DNA from: Ferribacterium limneticum
GTDB lineage: Bacteria; Pseudomonadota; Gammaproteobacteria; Burkholderiales; Rhodocyclaceae
Length of the DNA: 64,000 bases
Assembly (NCBI RefSeq): GCF_020510625.1
Contig: NZ_CP075191.1
Coordinates: 968,001-1,032,000 of the forward strand
Direction of reading: 5' to 3'
Notes under the pieces: model-generated
What the model was told of the DNA's origin: nothing
Databases searched by the model: none
What the model saw: only the letters and a program-made list of their open reading frames with translations
Position numbers and translations under genes: made by a program
Shown: piece by piece, positions 8,850 through 17,633 of the stretch
Position numbering within the stretch: the first letter of the stretch is position 1
How the letters are laid out: each line of letters begins with the position of its first letter

Positions 8850-9320
8850 TTACAGGAAACGGTCGAGCAGCTTGCGGCTGTTGCGATCAAGCTGGGTCAG
8901 GTCGCGAACGAGGAACTGGATGCCGTTGGCGTCGGCGATCAGCAGGCGCGTCTGGCTCAGGCGGCGAATATCTTCCTCGCCCTTCAGGATCAGCTCAGCC
9001 TGGCCGCGATTGGTCACCAGTTGCCAGGTGCTCGGGCAGGCAAAGCTGGAGACGCCTTCGATGCGTTCGATTTCCGGCACGAACTCGCGGCTGGCCAGGT
9101 CGGCTTCGATCAGTTGGGCGATTGCAGACGGCAAGTCGGCCAGATTCTCGATCCAGGCGACTTCATGGCCTTCGTAATTGACCAGCGACAGGCCTTCGTC
9201 GGGGGCAGCGATCGGGAAGGCGCGCACCGGGGTGACGCCTTCGTGGACATCGCCATTGGCGGTGGTGAGAACGAGTCGACCGTAGCTGTCACGTTGCAGT
9301 TGGAAATTGGCGTTCGACAT
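8850..9320 (-). CDS. DUF1854 family protein linked to cyanophycin metabolism
   Basis: The start at ATG 9320 is preferred because GGAA lies about 8 nt upstream; an in-frame ATG at 9335 overlaps the ABC transporter gene. The product is about 156 residues, soluble, with no signal peptide. It resembles the DUF1854 family (VRAFPIAAPDEGLSLVN near the middle of the N-half and a C-terminal IQFLVRDLTQLDRNSRKLL). Members commonly neighbour cphA genes and the ABC transporter found here. Its biochemical role is unknown. Confidence 0.75.
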   Translation of the reverse strand: MSNANFQLQRDSYGRLVLTTANGDVHEGVTPVRAFPIAAPDEGLSLVNYEGHEVAWIENLADLPSAIAQLIEADLASREFVPEIERIEGVSSFACPSTWQLVTNRGQAELILKGEEDIRRLSQTRLLIADANGIQFLVRDLTQLDRNSRKLLDRFL

Positions 9321-9324
9321 GGGT

Positions 9325-11622
9325 TCATTCCGCATGGGTTTTTGGCTGGTTCGGCGAGCGCGGCAGTTCCGGCTCGGTATCGACGTTACGGGCCTGGGCC
9401 TGGTAGAGCTTGTAGTAATGGCCTTCGATGGCCATCAACTGGTCGTGGTTGCCGATTTCGACGATCTTGCCGCGGTCCATGACGACCAGCCGGTCGGCCT
9501 TGCGCAGCGTGCTCAGACGGTGGGCGATGGCGATGGTGGTGCGGCCCTTGACCAGGTTGTCGAGCGCCTTCTGGATTTCCTTTTCAGTCTCGGTGTCGAC
9601 GGCGGAAGTCGCTTCGTCGAGGATCAGGATGCGCGGATCGATCAACAGGGCGCGGGCGATGGAGATGCGCTGGCGCTCGCCGCCGGACAAACCCTGGCCG
9701 CGTTCGCCGACCAGCGAGTCGTAGCCGTGCGGCAGGCGCAGGATGAACTCGTGGGCATGGGCGGCGCGGGCGGCGGCGATGATTTCCTGGCGCGTCGCGT
9801 GCGGCTTGCCGTAGGCGATGTTGTCGGCGATGGTGCCGAAGAACAGGAAGGGTTCCTGCAGCACGAGGCCGATGTGTTGGCGGAACTCGGCAACCGGTAC
9901 CGAGCGGACATCGACGCCGTCGATCAGCACCTGGCCTTCGGAAACGTCGTAGAAGCGGCAGATCAGGTTGACCAGCGTCGATTTGCCGGAGCCGGAGTGG
10001 CCGACCAGACCGATCATTTCACCCGGCTGAATGACCAGATCGACATCGCGGGTGACCGAGCGGGTGCCATAGCGGAAGCTGGCTTTCTTCAGCTCGAGCT
10101 GGCCGGTGACCTTGCTCAGATGCACCGGGTTGGTCGGTTCGGGCACGCTGGAAACATGGTCGAGAATGTCGAAGATGCGCTTGGTGCTCGACGCAGCACG
10201 CTGGGTGGCCGAGACGATGCGGCTCATCGAATCAAGGCGGGTGTAGAAGCGGCCGATGTAGGCGAGGAAGGCGGTGAGCACGCCGACCGTGCTATCGCCC
10301 TTGGAAATCTGCCAGATGCCGAAGACCCAGACGACGAGCAGGCCGACTTCGGTGAGCAGCGTGACGGTGGGCGTGAACAGCGACCAGGTCTTGTTCAGCT
10401 TGTCATTCATCTGCAGGTTGTGCTCGTTGGCGGCGCGAAAACGCTCGCCTTCGCGCTTTTCCTGGGCAAAGGCTTTCACCACGCGAATGCCGGGGATGGT
10501 GTCGGCCAGCACGTTGGTCACTTCGGCCCAGACGCGGTCGATCTTCTCGAAACCGGTGCGCAGCTTCTCGCGAACGAAATGGATCAGCCAGCCGATGATC
10601 GGCAACGGCAGCAGGGTGACCAGCGCCAGCCACGGGTTGATCGAGAACAGGATGACGGCGGTCATCGAGATCATCAGCACGTCGGTGGCGAAATTGAGCA
10701 GGTCGAGCGACAGGAAGATGTTGATGCGGTCGGTTTCGTTGCCGATTCGCGCCATCAGGTCGCCGGTGCGCTTGCCGCCGAAGTATTCGAGCGACAGGCC
10801 GAGCAGGTGATCGTAGGTGGTGGTGCGCAGGTCGCGGCCCATGCGTTCGGAGACCAGCGACAGGATGTAGGTGCGAATCCAGCCCAGCACCCAGGCCAGC
10901 ACGGCGGCGCCAAACAGACCGCCGAGGTACATCAAAACCAGCGGCCAATCGATCGGCTTGCCGTTCTGGAACGGGATCAGCACGTTATCCATCAGCGGCA
11001 TGGTCAGGTAGGGCGGGACCAGCGTCGCGGCGGTCGAGGCCAGCGTCAGCAGGAAACCGGTGAGCAGTTGCCAGCGGTAGGGGCGGGCGAAACGCCACAG
11101 GCGGAACAATGTCCAGGTCGAGGGCGCAACGGTCGATTCACGGTTGCAGATCGGGCATTCGTCCTCGCCCGGTGGCAAGGGGGCCTTGCATTTCGGGCAA
11201 CAGTCTTCGCTGGCGCGCTGTACCGGCTGGCCGGAAACGACGCTGTCGCGGTTGAGATCGAACTCGCTGATGACGCGCAGGGCGGCCAGGTTCTTGGCCA
11301 GCGTGTAACGCCAGGTGGCCAGTTGGCCGTGTTCGTCGATCAATTCCAGCGCGCCGACGCCGGCGTGGTCGTGGTGATTCAGGGTCAGGCCACCGCGCAG
11401 GGGCCATTCCTGCCAGCCGGTTTCGCCAGCCGCCTGAGCGAGCAGGCGGCGATCGGTCACCAAAACCAAGCCGTTCGAGAACTTCAGGCGGTTATCGAGG
11501 TCGATTTCCAACCACGCCTGCGTTGTTTCGCCGGGAGTCAGCCTGGGCTCGATTGCAGCAGCCCAATGGCCGGGGAGCGCCAGCTCGTTGCTGGCTGAAT
11601 TCAGTAGTTTCGCGCTCATCAT
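9325..11622 (-). CDS. ABC exporter with N-terminal zinc ribbon, cyanophycin-associated
   Basis: From ATG 11622 the protein is 765 residues. Residues about 1-140 form a soluble N-terminal region, followed by a CPKC...CPIC zinc-ribbon-like segment, a six-helix ABC exporter membrane domain, and a nucleotide-binding domain with GHSGSGKST, signature LSGGERQRISIARAL and Walker B ILILDEAT. A single fused half-transporter of this kind should act as a homodimer in the inner membrane. It is encoded upstream of DUF1854 and the two cphA genes, so a link to cyanophycin or its peptides is likely; the substrate is unknown. No clear ribosome binding site precedes 11622. A TATACT hexamer lies 6 nt upstream, so a leaderless transcript or an upstream GTG start (11649) is possible. 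Confidence 0.82.
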   Translation of the reverse strand: MMSAKLLNSASNELALPGHWAAAIEPRLTPGETTQAWLEIDLDNRLKFSNGLVLVTDRRLLAQAAGETGWQEWPLRGGLTLNHHDHAGVGALELIDEHGQLATWRYTLAKNLAALRVISEFDLNRDSVVSGQPVQRASEDCCPKCKAPLPPGEDECPICNRESTVAPSTWTLFRLWRFARPYRWQLLTGFLLTLASTAATLVPPYLTMPLMDNVLIPFQNGKPIDWPLVLMYLGGLFGAAVLAWVLGWIRTYILSLVSERMGRDLRTTTYDHLLGLSLEYFGGKRTGDLMARIGNETDRINIFLSLDLLNFATDVLMISMTAVILFSINPWLALVTLLPLPIIGWLIHFVREKLRTGFEKIDRVWAEVTNVLADTIPGIRVVKAFAQEKREGERFRAANEHNLQMNDKLNKTWSLFTPTVTLLTEVGLLVVWVFGIWQISKGDSTVGVLTAFLAYIGRFYTRLDSMSRIVSATQRAASSTKRIFDILDHVSSVPEPTNPVHLSKVTGQLELKKASFRYGTRSVTRDVDLVIQPGEMIGLVGHSGSGKSTLVNLICRFYDVSEGQVLIDGVDVRSVPVAEFRQHIGLVLQEPFLFFGTIADNIAYGKPHATRQEIIAAARAAHAHEFILRLPHGYDSLVGERGQGLSGGERQRISIARALLIDPRILILDEATSAVDTETEKEIQKALDNLVKGRTTIAIAHRLSTLRKADRLVVMDRGKIVEIGNHDQLMAIEGHYYKLYQAQARNVDTEPELPRSPNQPKTHAE

Positions 11623-11676
11623 GGGAGTATACCGCAAGGGTGAGGCCACGGGCCGAGCCGCCCAATCCGGCAGTGA

Positions 11677-11690
11677 TTGACCCAGGTCAA
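11677..11690 (+). promoter_or_regulatory. FNR/DNR-type binding site upstream of nirJ
   Basis: The perfect palindrome TTGAC-CCAG-GTCAA matches the TTGAY-N4-RTCAA consensus of FNR/ANR/DNR regulators. It lies 55 nt before the nirJ start codon in the divergent gap with the ABC transporter. It would place nirJN under low-oxygen or nitric oxide control, as is usual for denitrification genes. Confidence 0.75.
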
Positions 11691-11745
11691 GGCGTCGCCA
11701 GGCGCGCTACCATTGAATGTCGCAGGACCAAACATCAGGAAAACC

Positions 11746-12885
11746 ATGTTTCGCATCTCTCAATACATGCAGGAAATCGCCGAGCCAACGCCGCTCGGGC
11801 CAAAACGCAACCCGCCCGGCCCGGTGGTCATCTGGAACCTGATCCGGCGATGCAATTTGACCTGCAAGCATTGCTACTCGATTTCGGCCGATACCAACTT
11901 CCCCGGCGAGTTGAGCACCGAGCAGGTTTTCACGGTGATGGACGACCTCAAGGGCTTCAAGGTGCCGGTGTTGATCCTTTCCGGCGGCGAACCGCTGCTG
12001 CGCCCGGATATCTACGACATCGCCAAACGCGCCAAGGCCAAGGGCTTCTATGTCGGGCTGTCGTCGAATGGCACGCTGATCGACGAAAACAATATCGGCA
12101 AGATCGCCGAGTGTGATTTCAACTACGTCGGCGTTTCGCTCGATGGCATCCGCGAAACGCACGACAAGTTCCGCCGTATGGACGGCGCCTTCGAGGCGTC
12201 GTTGAAGGGCATCCGCCTGTGTCGCGATCTCGGCCTGAAAATCGGCGTCCGCTTCACGATGACACAGGACAATGCCCACGACCTGCCCGGCCTGCTCAAG
12301 CTGGTCGAGGACGAAGGCATCGACCGCTTCTATTTCTCGCACCTGAATTACGCCGGGCGCGGCAACAAGAACCGCAAGGACGACGCCCAGCACAAGCTGA
12401 CACGCTGGGCGATGGACCTGCTGTTCGATACCTGCTGGGAATACAACCAGCGCGGGCTGGAGAAGGAATTCACCACCGGCAACAACGATGCCGACGGAGT
12501 CTATTTCTTGCACTGGGTGCGCCGGCGCTTCCCGGACAAGGCGGCGCATGTCGAGGCCAAGCTGCGCCAGTGGGGCGGCAATTCGTCGGGCGTCAATGTG
12601 GCCAATATCGACAACCTCGGCAACGTGCATCCGGACACCATGTGGTGGCACCACAACTTGGGCAACGTCAAGGATCGGCCGTTTTCCGAAATCTGGCCCG
12701 ATACCTCGGATGCCCTGATGGCCGGCCTCAAGCAGCACCCGCGTGCGGTCAATGGGCGCTGCGGCGAATGTGCCTATCTGCAGATCTGCAACGGCAATAC
12801 CCGGGTCCGTGCCCAGCAGATGACCGGCGATGCCTGGGCCGAAGATCCGGGTTGCTATCTTTCCGACGAGGAAATCGGCGTATGA
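11746..12885 (+). CDS. nirJ: NirJ, radical SAM haem d1 synthase
   Basis: The start is set at ATG 11746, preceded by CAGGA, giving 379 residues; an upstream in-frame TTG at 11677 lies in the regulatory palindrome. The radical SAM motif is CNLTCKHC (C36, C40, C43), followed by the GGEPLLRPD motif. A second cysteine cluster near the C-terminus (CGECAYLQICNGN and a final Cys in EDPGCYL) is SPASM/twitch-like and would bind an auxiliary FeS cluster. NirJ replaces two propionate side chains of didecarboxysirohaem with oxo groups during haem d1 synthesis. It overlaps nirN by 4 nt (ATGA). It is separated from nirF-DL-G-H by about 9 kb of opposite-strand genes. Confidence 0.93.
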   Translation: MFRISQYMQEIAEPTPLGPKRNPPGPVVIWNLIRRCNLTCKHCYSISADTNFPGELSTEQVFTVMDDLKGFKVPVLILSGGEPLLRPDIYDIAKRAKAKGFYVGLSSNGTLIDENNIGKIAECDFNYVGVSLDGIRETHDKFRRMDGAFEASLKGIRLCRDLGLKIGVRFTMTQDNAHDLPGLLKLVEDEGIDRFYFSHLNYAGRGNKNRKDDAQHKLTRWAMDLLFDTCWEYNQRGLEKEFTTGNNDADGVYFLHWVRRRFPDKAAHVEAKLRQWGGNSSGVNVANIDNLGNVHPDTMWWHHNLGNVKDRPFSEIWPDTSDALMAGLKQHPRAVNGRCGECAYLQICNGNTRVRAQQMTGDAWAEDPGCYLSDEEIGV

Positions 12886-14453
12886 ACTGGAACATCCTGA
12901 TCCCGGCCGGCTTTGCCGCCTGCACCCTGTTGATGATGGCCGAGCTGGCCCAGGCCGCCGATGCGCCGAGCGCCTACAAGGAGCATTGCGCCTCTTGTCA
13001 CGGCGAGGCTCGGCTCGGCGGCATCGGCCCGGCGCTGATCCCGGAAAACCTGGCCCGGCTGCGCAAGCCGGAAGCCGAAAAGGTCATCAAGGAAGGCCGC
13101 CCGGCGACCCAGATGCTGGGCTTTGGCGACAAGCTGTCGGGCGAAGAAATCAAGGCGCTGGTCGACTACGCCTACACGCCGATCAAGCCGATGCCGGCGT
13201 GGGGCGAGAAGGAAATCGGCGCCTCGCGTATCGTCCATGAAAAGCAGCCCTTGCCGGACAAGCCGGTGTTCAAGGCTGACCCGATGAATCTCTTCGTCGT
13301 GGTAGAAAGCGGTGACCACCATGTCTCCATCCTCGATGGCGACAAGCTGGAACCAATCCACCGCTTCCAGTCGCGCTTCGCCCTGCACGGCGGGCCGAAA
13401 TTCACGCCGGATGGACGTTACGTCTTCTTCGCCTCGCGCGACGGCTGGGTCACCAAATTCGATCTGTGGAACCTGAAAGTGATTGCCGAGGTGCGTGCCG
13501 GCATCAATACCCGTAACGCGGCGGTCTCCGGCGATGGAAAATGGGTGGCGGTGGCCAATTATCTTCCGCACAGCCTGGTCATCCTCGATGCTGACCTCAA
13601 CCTCAAAAAGATACTGCCGGTGGCCGACAAGGACGGCAAGGTGACCTCGCGCGTTTCGGCGGTCTATGACGCCTCACCGCGCCAGAGTTTTGTCGCCGCC
13701 TTGAAGGATGTGAAAGAGGTTTGGGAGGTTTCGTACAACCCGAAGGCCGACGACATCCCGGCCGGCATGATCCACGACTTCAAGTACAAGGAAGGCAGCT
13801 TCGTTCCCGGCTTCCTCAACCCGCAGCGCACGCAGCTCGACGACTACCTCGACGACTTCTACTTCACGCAGGGCTACGACGAGGTGATGGGCGCTTCGCG
13901 CAACGACGCCAAGGCGGCAGTGACCGGCCAGGTGGTCAATCTCGATGCGCGCAAGAAAATCGCCGATCTCCAGCTACCCGGCATGCCGCACCTCGGCTCC
14001 GGCATCAGCTGGACATGGCAGGGCAAGACCGTAATGGCGACGCCGAACCTGAACGAAGGCCTGATCAGCATCATCGACATGAAAACCTGGCAGACCATCA
14101 AACAGATCAAGACGCGCGGCCCGGGCTTCTTCATGCGCAGCCACGAAAACAGCCGCTACGCCTGGACCGATTCGATGATGAGCAAGGAATTCAAGGACAC
14201 CATGCAGATCATCGACAAGGAAACGCTGGAAATCGTCGCCGAACTGAAGCCCGAGCCGGGCAAGACCTTCGCCCACGTCGAATTCACCAAGGACGGCAAG
14301 TATGTACTGGCCAGCCTGTGGGACATGGACGGCGCGCTGATCATCTACGACGCGGTGACGCTGAAGGAAGTGAAGCGCCTGCCGATGAAGAAGCCGGTGG
14401 GCAAGTACAACGTGTGGAACAAGATTACGAAGTCGGAAGGCACCAGCCACTGA
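12882..14453 (+). CDS. nirN: NirN, dihydro-haem d1 dehydrogenase (cytochrome cd1-like)
   Basis: This 523-residue periplasmic protein has a Sec signal peptide (about residues 1-25), a short c-type cytochrome domain with CASCH (C36, C39, H40) and an eight-bladed d1-type propeller. NirN oxidises dihydro-haem d1 to haem d1 in the last biosynthetic step. The close nitrite reductase NirS is the main alternative. NirN is favoured by the segment GGIGPALIPENLARLRKPEAEKV and by its coupling to nirJ. If it were NirS, the substrate-binding His pair of the d1 domain should be recognisable, which needs an alignment to settle. Confidence 0.85.
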   Translation: MNWNILIPAGFAACTLLMMAELAQAADAPSAYKEHCASCHGEARLGGIGPALIPENLARLRKPEAEKVIKEGRPATQMLGFGDKLSGEEIKALVDYAYTPIKPMPAWGEKEIGASRIVHEKQPLPDKPVFKADPMNLFVVVESGDHHVSILDGDKLEPIHRFQSRFALHGGPKFTPDGRYVFFASRDGWVTKFDLWNLKVIAEVRAGINTRNAAVSGDGKWVAVANYLPHSLVILDADLNLKKILPVADKDGKVTSRVSAVYDASPRQSFVAALKDVKEVWEVSYNPKADDIPAGMIHDFKYKEGSFVPGFLNPQRTQLDDYLDDFYFTQGYDEVMGASRNDAKAAVTGQVVNLDARKKIADLQLPGMPHLGSGISWTWQGKTVMATPNLNEGLISIIDMKTWQTIKQIKTRGPGFFMRSHENSRYAWTDSMMSKEFKDTMQIIDKETLEIVAELKPEPGKTFAHVEFTKDGKYVLASLWDMDGALIIYDAVTLKEVKRLPMKKPVGKYNVWNKITKSEGTSH

Positions 14454-14526
14454 GTTGCATCTTCCTGGCCGTCGAATTTTGGCGGCCAAATGAGTCGACA
14501 AGCGTCGTGGTCTTGCCTAAATAAAA

Positions 14527-14549
14527 CGGCGCGGTAACTTACCGCGCCG
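14527..14549 (-). terminator. Terminator between nirN and the iodate reductase operon
   Basis: CGGCGCGGTAA-C-TTACCGCGCCG is a perfect 11-bp inverted repeat. On the minus strand it is followed by TTTTAT, so it is a good intrinsic terminator for the cytochrome gene. It can also stop readthrough from nirN. Confidence 0.85.
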
Positions 14550-14580
14550 CTATAAAGAGGGATGAAACCGTAACAAGAGC

Positions 14581-14898
14581 TTACTTCAGGGTCAGGACGA
14601 AATCGACCAGTACCTTGATGTCGGCATCCTTGACCGTGGCGTTGGGCGGCATCGGAATCGGCCCCCAGGCACCCTTGGTGCCCTTCTTGACCTTGACGAC
14701 CAGTTGCTCGGCTGCGGCAGGATCACCAGCGTATTTCTTGCCGACTTCGTTCCAGGCGGGGCCGACCAGCTTTTTGTCGAGCGCATGGCAGGCCAGACAG
14801 CCGTTCTTCTTGGCGATTTCCATTGCCGTGGCTTGATCAGCAGCCAGACCTGGCAGGGCAAGGCTGGCCAGTGCGACAAGTGCGAGAATTTTCTTCAT
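14581..14898 (-). CDS. Periplasmic monohaem cytochrome c (c551-like)
   Basis: This 105-residue precursor has a signal peptide ending near LPGLAA, a single CLACH haem site (C34, C37, H38) and a probable axial Met in IPMPPN, typical of small class I cytochromes c. It follows the molybdoenzyme gene by 48 nt on the same strand, with its own Shine-Dalgarno (GGAG) and before the terminator. It is therefore probably the last gene of the operon. A role as electron donor to the reductase or to the dihaem proteins is likely but inferred. Confidence 0.9.
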   Translation of the reverse strand: MKKILALVALASLALPGLAADQATAMEIAKKNGCLACHALDKKLVGPAWNEVGKKYAGDPAAAEQLVVKVKKGTKGAWGPIPMPPNATVKDADIKVLVDFVLTLK

Positions 14899-14946
14899 GC
14901 TTGAATCTCCAGGGTTCGGGCGGGATTGCTCCCGCCCGTATTCGGT

Positions 14947-17622
14947 TTAGACGATGGGACGGGGCTTCAGGCTCATCCGGGTCAGGTCGGTCTTGTATTC
15001 CGACTCGCCCACCTTGGTCAGCGTGCCGCGGCCGAGCTTGTAGCGGTAGTTGTTGGTCATCGGGTCCGGTACGGCCGAGACCACCGAGTTGGCCATCGAC
15101 TTCGGTGTGTTGAAGTTCGACTTGGCAACGCCCTCCTTGATTTCGTCCGACACGATGGCGACGGCGCGGAAACGTCCCTCGGCCACCTTGATGTGACCGT
15201 CCTTCATCAATTGGTTGAAGGTCAGGTCAGCATCGAGCACGCCTTGCGGCTGGCCGGTCTGCACATACACCGTGTCGTTGTGGATCTCGACCCAGTCGCC
15301 CGATTCGATACCGCGCTTCTTGGCGTCGTTCGGGTTGATGATGATGAAGTTGTCCGGCCAGCGCTGGTTCAGGTAGGGCTTGCGACGGTCGTCAAAACCG
15401 GACTGCCAGGTTTCGTTGATGCGGCCGTTAGTCACCCACAGTTCGTTCTTCTCGGCGCGCGGCTTCACGGCTTCGAAGAACTGGTACCAGCCAGCGAACT
15501 TCCACGGGCTCTTGAGCAGGATGGCCTTGCCGGAGTGCGTGTTGAAGGCATAGAGCCAGCGGCGCTGGACTTCGCTGCTTTCGATCTCGCCCCAGTTGTT
15601 GGCCGGGTCGTGCAGGCGCTGCGTGCCGACCAGCTTGCCGTCTCGAACCCGAACCGGCGTCTGGATGCCGGTGGTGCCCATGGTGCGCAGCAATTCGTGG
15701 CCCTTGACACCCATTTCCTTAGCCTTGGTGACCAGCGGCTGGTAGTTGAGCACGCCGCCGCGACCGAAGCGCGCCGCTTCCTCGAACACATCGTTCGACG
15801 ACTGCCAGTTGTAGCTGCCGTCGGCGGTGTAGCCCATCTTGTCGGCAAATTTCGCTACCGCCCACCAGTCCGGCTTGGCCTCGCCCGGTGCATCGTAGAA
15901 CTTGGCGTAGAGACGCAGACGGCGCTCGGAGTTACAGCGGGTCAGGTCATCTTCGCCCCAGGTGGCGGCCGGTAGCACGATGTCGGAAAACTCGGTACCG
16001 ACTGGTTCGCAAGGGTAGATGTCGGAATCGACCATCACCATGCCGCCGGAATCGACGCGCTTCTTCAGCACTTCAAAGATCGCGGCGCGGTCGAGGCTGG
16101 TGATCTGGTGCGGGTTGCCGACGGTCAGTTCCTTCAAGCGGGCGCCGAGCGCGTCGGAGGCCATCATCGCCGCTACCCAGGTGGTGCCGAAGACCCAGGC
16201 GAATTTGACCTCGCCAGCCATGACCCAACGGTCGAGGTTGAAACTCTTCTTGCGACGACCGGGATACTTTTCTGGCGACAGCCAGCCGGAACCGCCACCG
16301 GCGCCCATCATGCCGCGCTGGTGACCGCCGCCGCGCGAGATCATGCGGCCCGGCCGGTTGCCAGCGCCGCAGATCAGGCCCAGTGCGGCGAACGAGGCCG
16401 TGTTCATGTAGTTGTTGGACCAGTAGTTGCCCTTCTCGCACATGAACGAGGTCTTCGGCGCCTTGCCGTTGACCGGCTTGGCGATCCACTCGGTGGCCTT
16501 GACGATGTCTTCGGCCTTGATGCCGGTGATCCTGGCGGCAACCTCCAGTTTCGATTCTTCCTGGGCCAGGATGAATTTCTTGTAATCCGCCCAGTCGCTC
16601 TGCCAGGTGCCCCAAGTGGTGCGCCACTGCCAGCCGGTGTTGCGCGTGCCGCGGCCGTAGCCTTCATCGACTTCCCAAGGTTTGGCGATCCACTGGTCGA
16701 TGAATGCCTGATCCTGCCAGTTGTTTTCGATGATGATGCGGGCGATCGCCATGTGCAGCACGGTATCGGTGCCGAGGTTGATCGGCAGCCACATGCCACG
16801 CCCCTGCGATACCGCCCAGGCGACGCCCATGGTCTTGTGCGGGGTGACGAAGATGAATTTCTTGTCGCCCGGCATCATCCAGGTGGTGAACAGCGTCGTC
16901 TTGGTTTCGTAAGGATCGACGCCCGACAGGAAAGCAACTTCGCAATCGGCCCAATCCTGGTAGCTGGAGGCAAAGGAGTCGATGCCGGCATCGTCGAGGC
17001 CCGTGGCGTCATTGGTGTTCGAGCACTTGTCGTGCGGCGCAATGGATGGCGTACCGACCGAGGTCATGCCCAGCTTGGTGATGGCGTAGGTGTTCTCGAA
17101 ATACTGGTAGGAGTACATCTTGATCGCCCAGGCGTGTTCGCCGTGCTTGGCCAGGATGTACTTCGAGATGTCGGCCATCGCTTCGGTAGCCAGATCCCAA
17201 CTGACCGGAGTCAGCTTGCCATTGACGCGGATCATCGGGCTGGTCAGGCGCTCGCGGGTAGCGGTGTCCGGGTTGTAGCACTTCTGGCCCAGCGTGCCGC
17301 CGCGAATCGAGTGGTTGCCGCCAACGTTGACCACGGTCGCATCCTTGTCCGGCACGACGATGACGTGATGCTTCTGGCCCTTGTGGGTGACCACGTTGTA
17401 CTGCGCCGGGCTGACCCACGAGGTCATCATGGCCTGATGCGGGAAGTCCGCCTTCAGCGCATTCTGGCTGGCTTGCGGGCCGCCTTCCTTGCCCACCGGC
17501 CAGCGATAGACCTTGTAGCCGCAGGCGATGGTGCAGTAGTCGCAGGCCGTGGTCAGGACTTCAGCATCCTTCGGCGGCAGCGGGATGCGATCAACGGCGA
17601 TGTGTTTGTCGTTCTTGCTCAT
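14947..17622 (-). CDS. idrA: Iodate reductase catalytic subunit IdrA (AioA-like molybdoenzyme)
   Basis: The start at 17622 is chosen because GAGGAG lies 7 nt upstream; it gives 891 residues. It is a DMSO-reductase-family bis-MGD enzyme of the arsenite oxidase branch. The N-terminal CDYCTIAC (C27, C30, C34) provides only three cysteines, as expected for the 3Fe-4S cluster of AioA/IdrA. There is no signal peptide, so export should occur with the Tat-signalled Rieske partner. AioA was considered. The iodate reductase call comes from the two dihaem peroxidase genes (P1, P2) in the same operon, the hallmark of idr clusters and absent from aio operons. The expected reaction is periplasmic reduction of iodate, with the peroxidase-like partners handling reactive intermediates. 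Confidence 0.85.
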   Translation of the reverse strand: MSKNDKHIAVDRIPLPPKDAEVLTTACDYCTIACGYKVYRWPVGKEGGPQASQNALKADFPHQAMMTSWVSPAQYNVVTHKGQKHHVIVVPDKDATVVNVGGNHSIRGGTLGQKCYNPDTATRERLTSPMIRVNGKLTPVSWDLATEAMADISKYILAKHGEHAWAIKMYSYQYFENTYAITKLGMTSVGTPSIAPHDKCSNTNDATGLDDAGIDSFASSYQDWADCEVAFLSGVDPYETKTTLFTTWMMPGDKKFIFVTPHKTMGVAWAVSQGRGMWLPINLGTDTVLHMAIARIIIENNWQDQAFIDQWIAKPWEVDEGYGRGTRNTGWQWRTTWGTWQSDWADYKKFILAQEESKLEVAARITGIKAEDIVKATEWIAKPVNGKAPKTSFMCEKGNYWSNNYMNTASFAALGLICGAGNRPGRMISRGGGHQRGMMGAGGGSGWLSPEKYPGRRKKSFNLDRWVMAGEVKFAWVFGTTWVAAMMASDALGARLKELTVGNPHQITSLDRAAIFEVLKKRVDSGGMVMVDSDIYPCEPVGTEFSDIVLPAATWGEDDLTRCNSERRLRLYAKFYDAPGEAKPDWWAVAKFADKMGYTADGSYNWQSSNDVFEEAARFGRGGVLNYQPLVTKAKEMGVKGHELLRTMGTTGIQTPVRVRDGKLVGTQRLHDPANNWGEIESSEVQRRWLYAFNTHSGKAILLKSPWKFAGWYQFFEAVKPRAEKNELWVTNGRINETWQSGFDDRRKPYLNQRWPDNFIIINPNDAKKRGIESGDWVEIHNDTVYVQTGQPQGVLDADLTFNQLMKDGHIKVAEGRFRAVAIVSDEIKEGVAKSNFNTPKSMANSVVSAVPDPMTNNYRYKLGRGTLTKVGESEYKTDLTRMSLKPRPIV

Positions 17623-17633
17623 GTCCAATCTCC

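Noticed and set aside
12882..14453. Nitrite reductase NirS
   Set aside because: The short cytochrome domain, the NirN-like GGIGPALIPENL segment and coupling to nirJ favour NirN.
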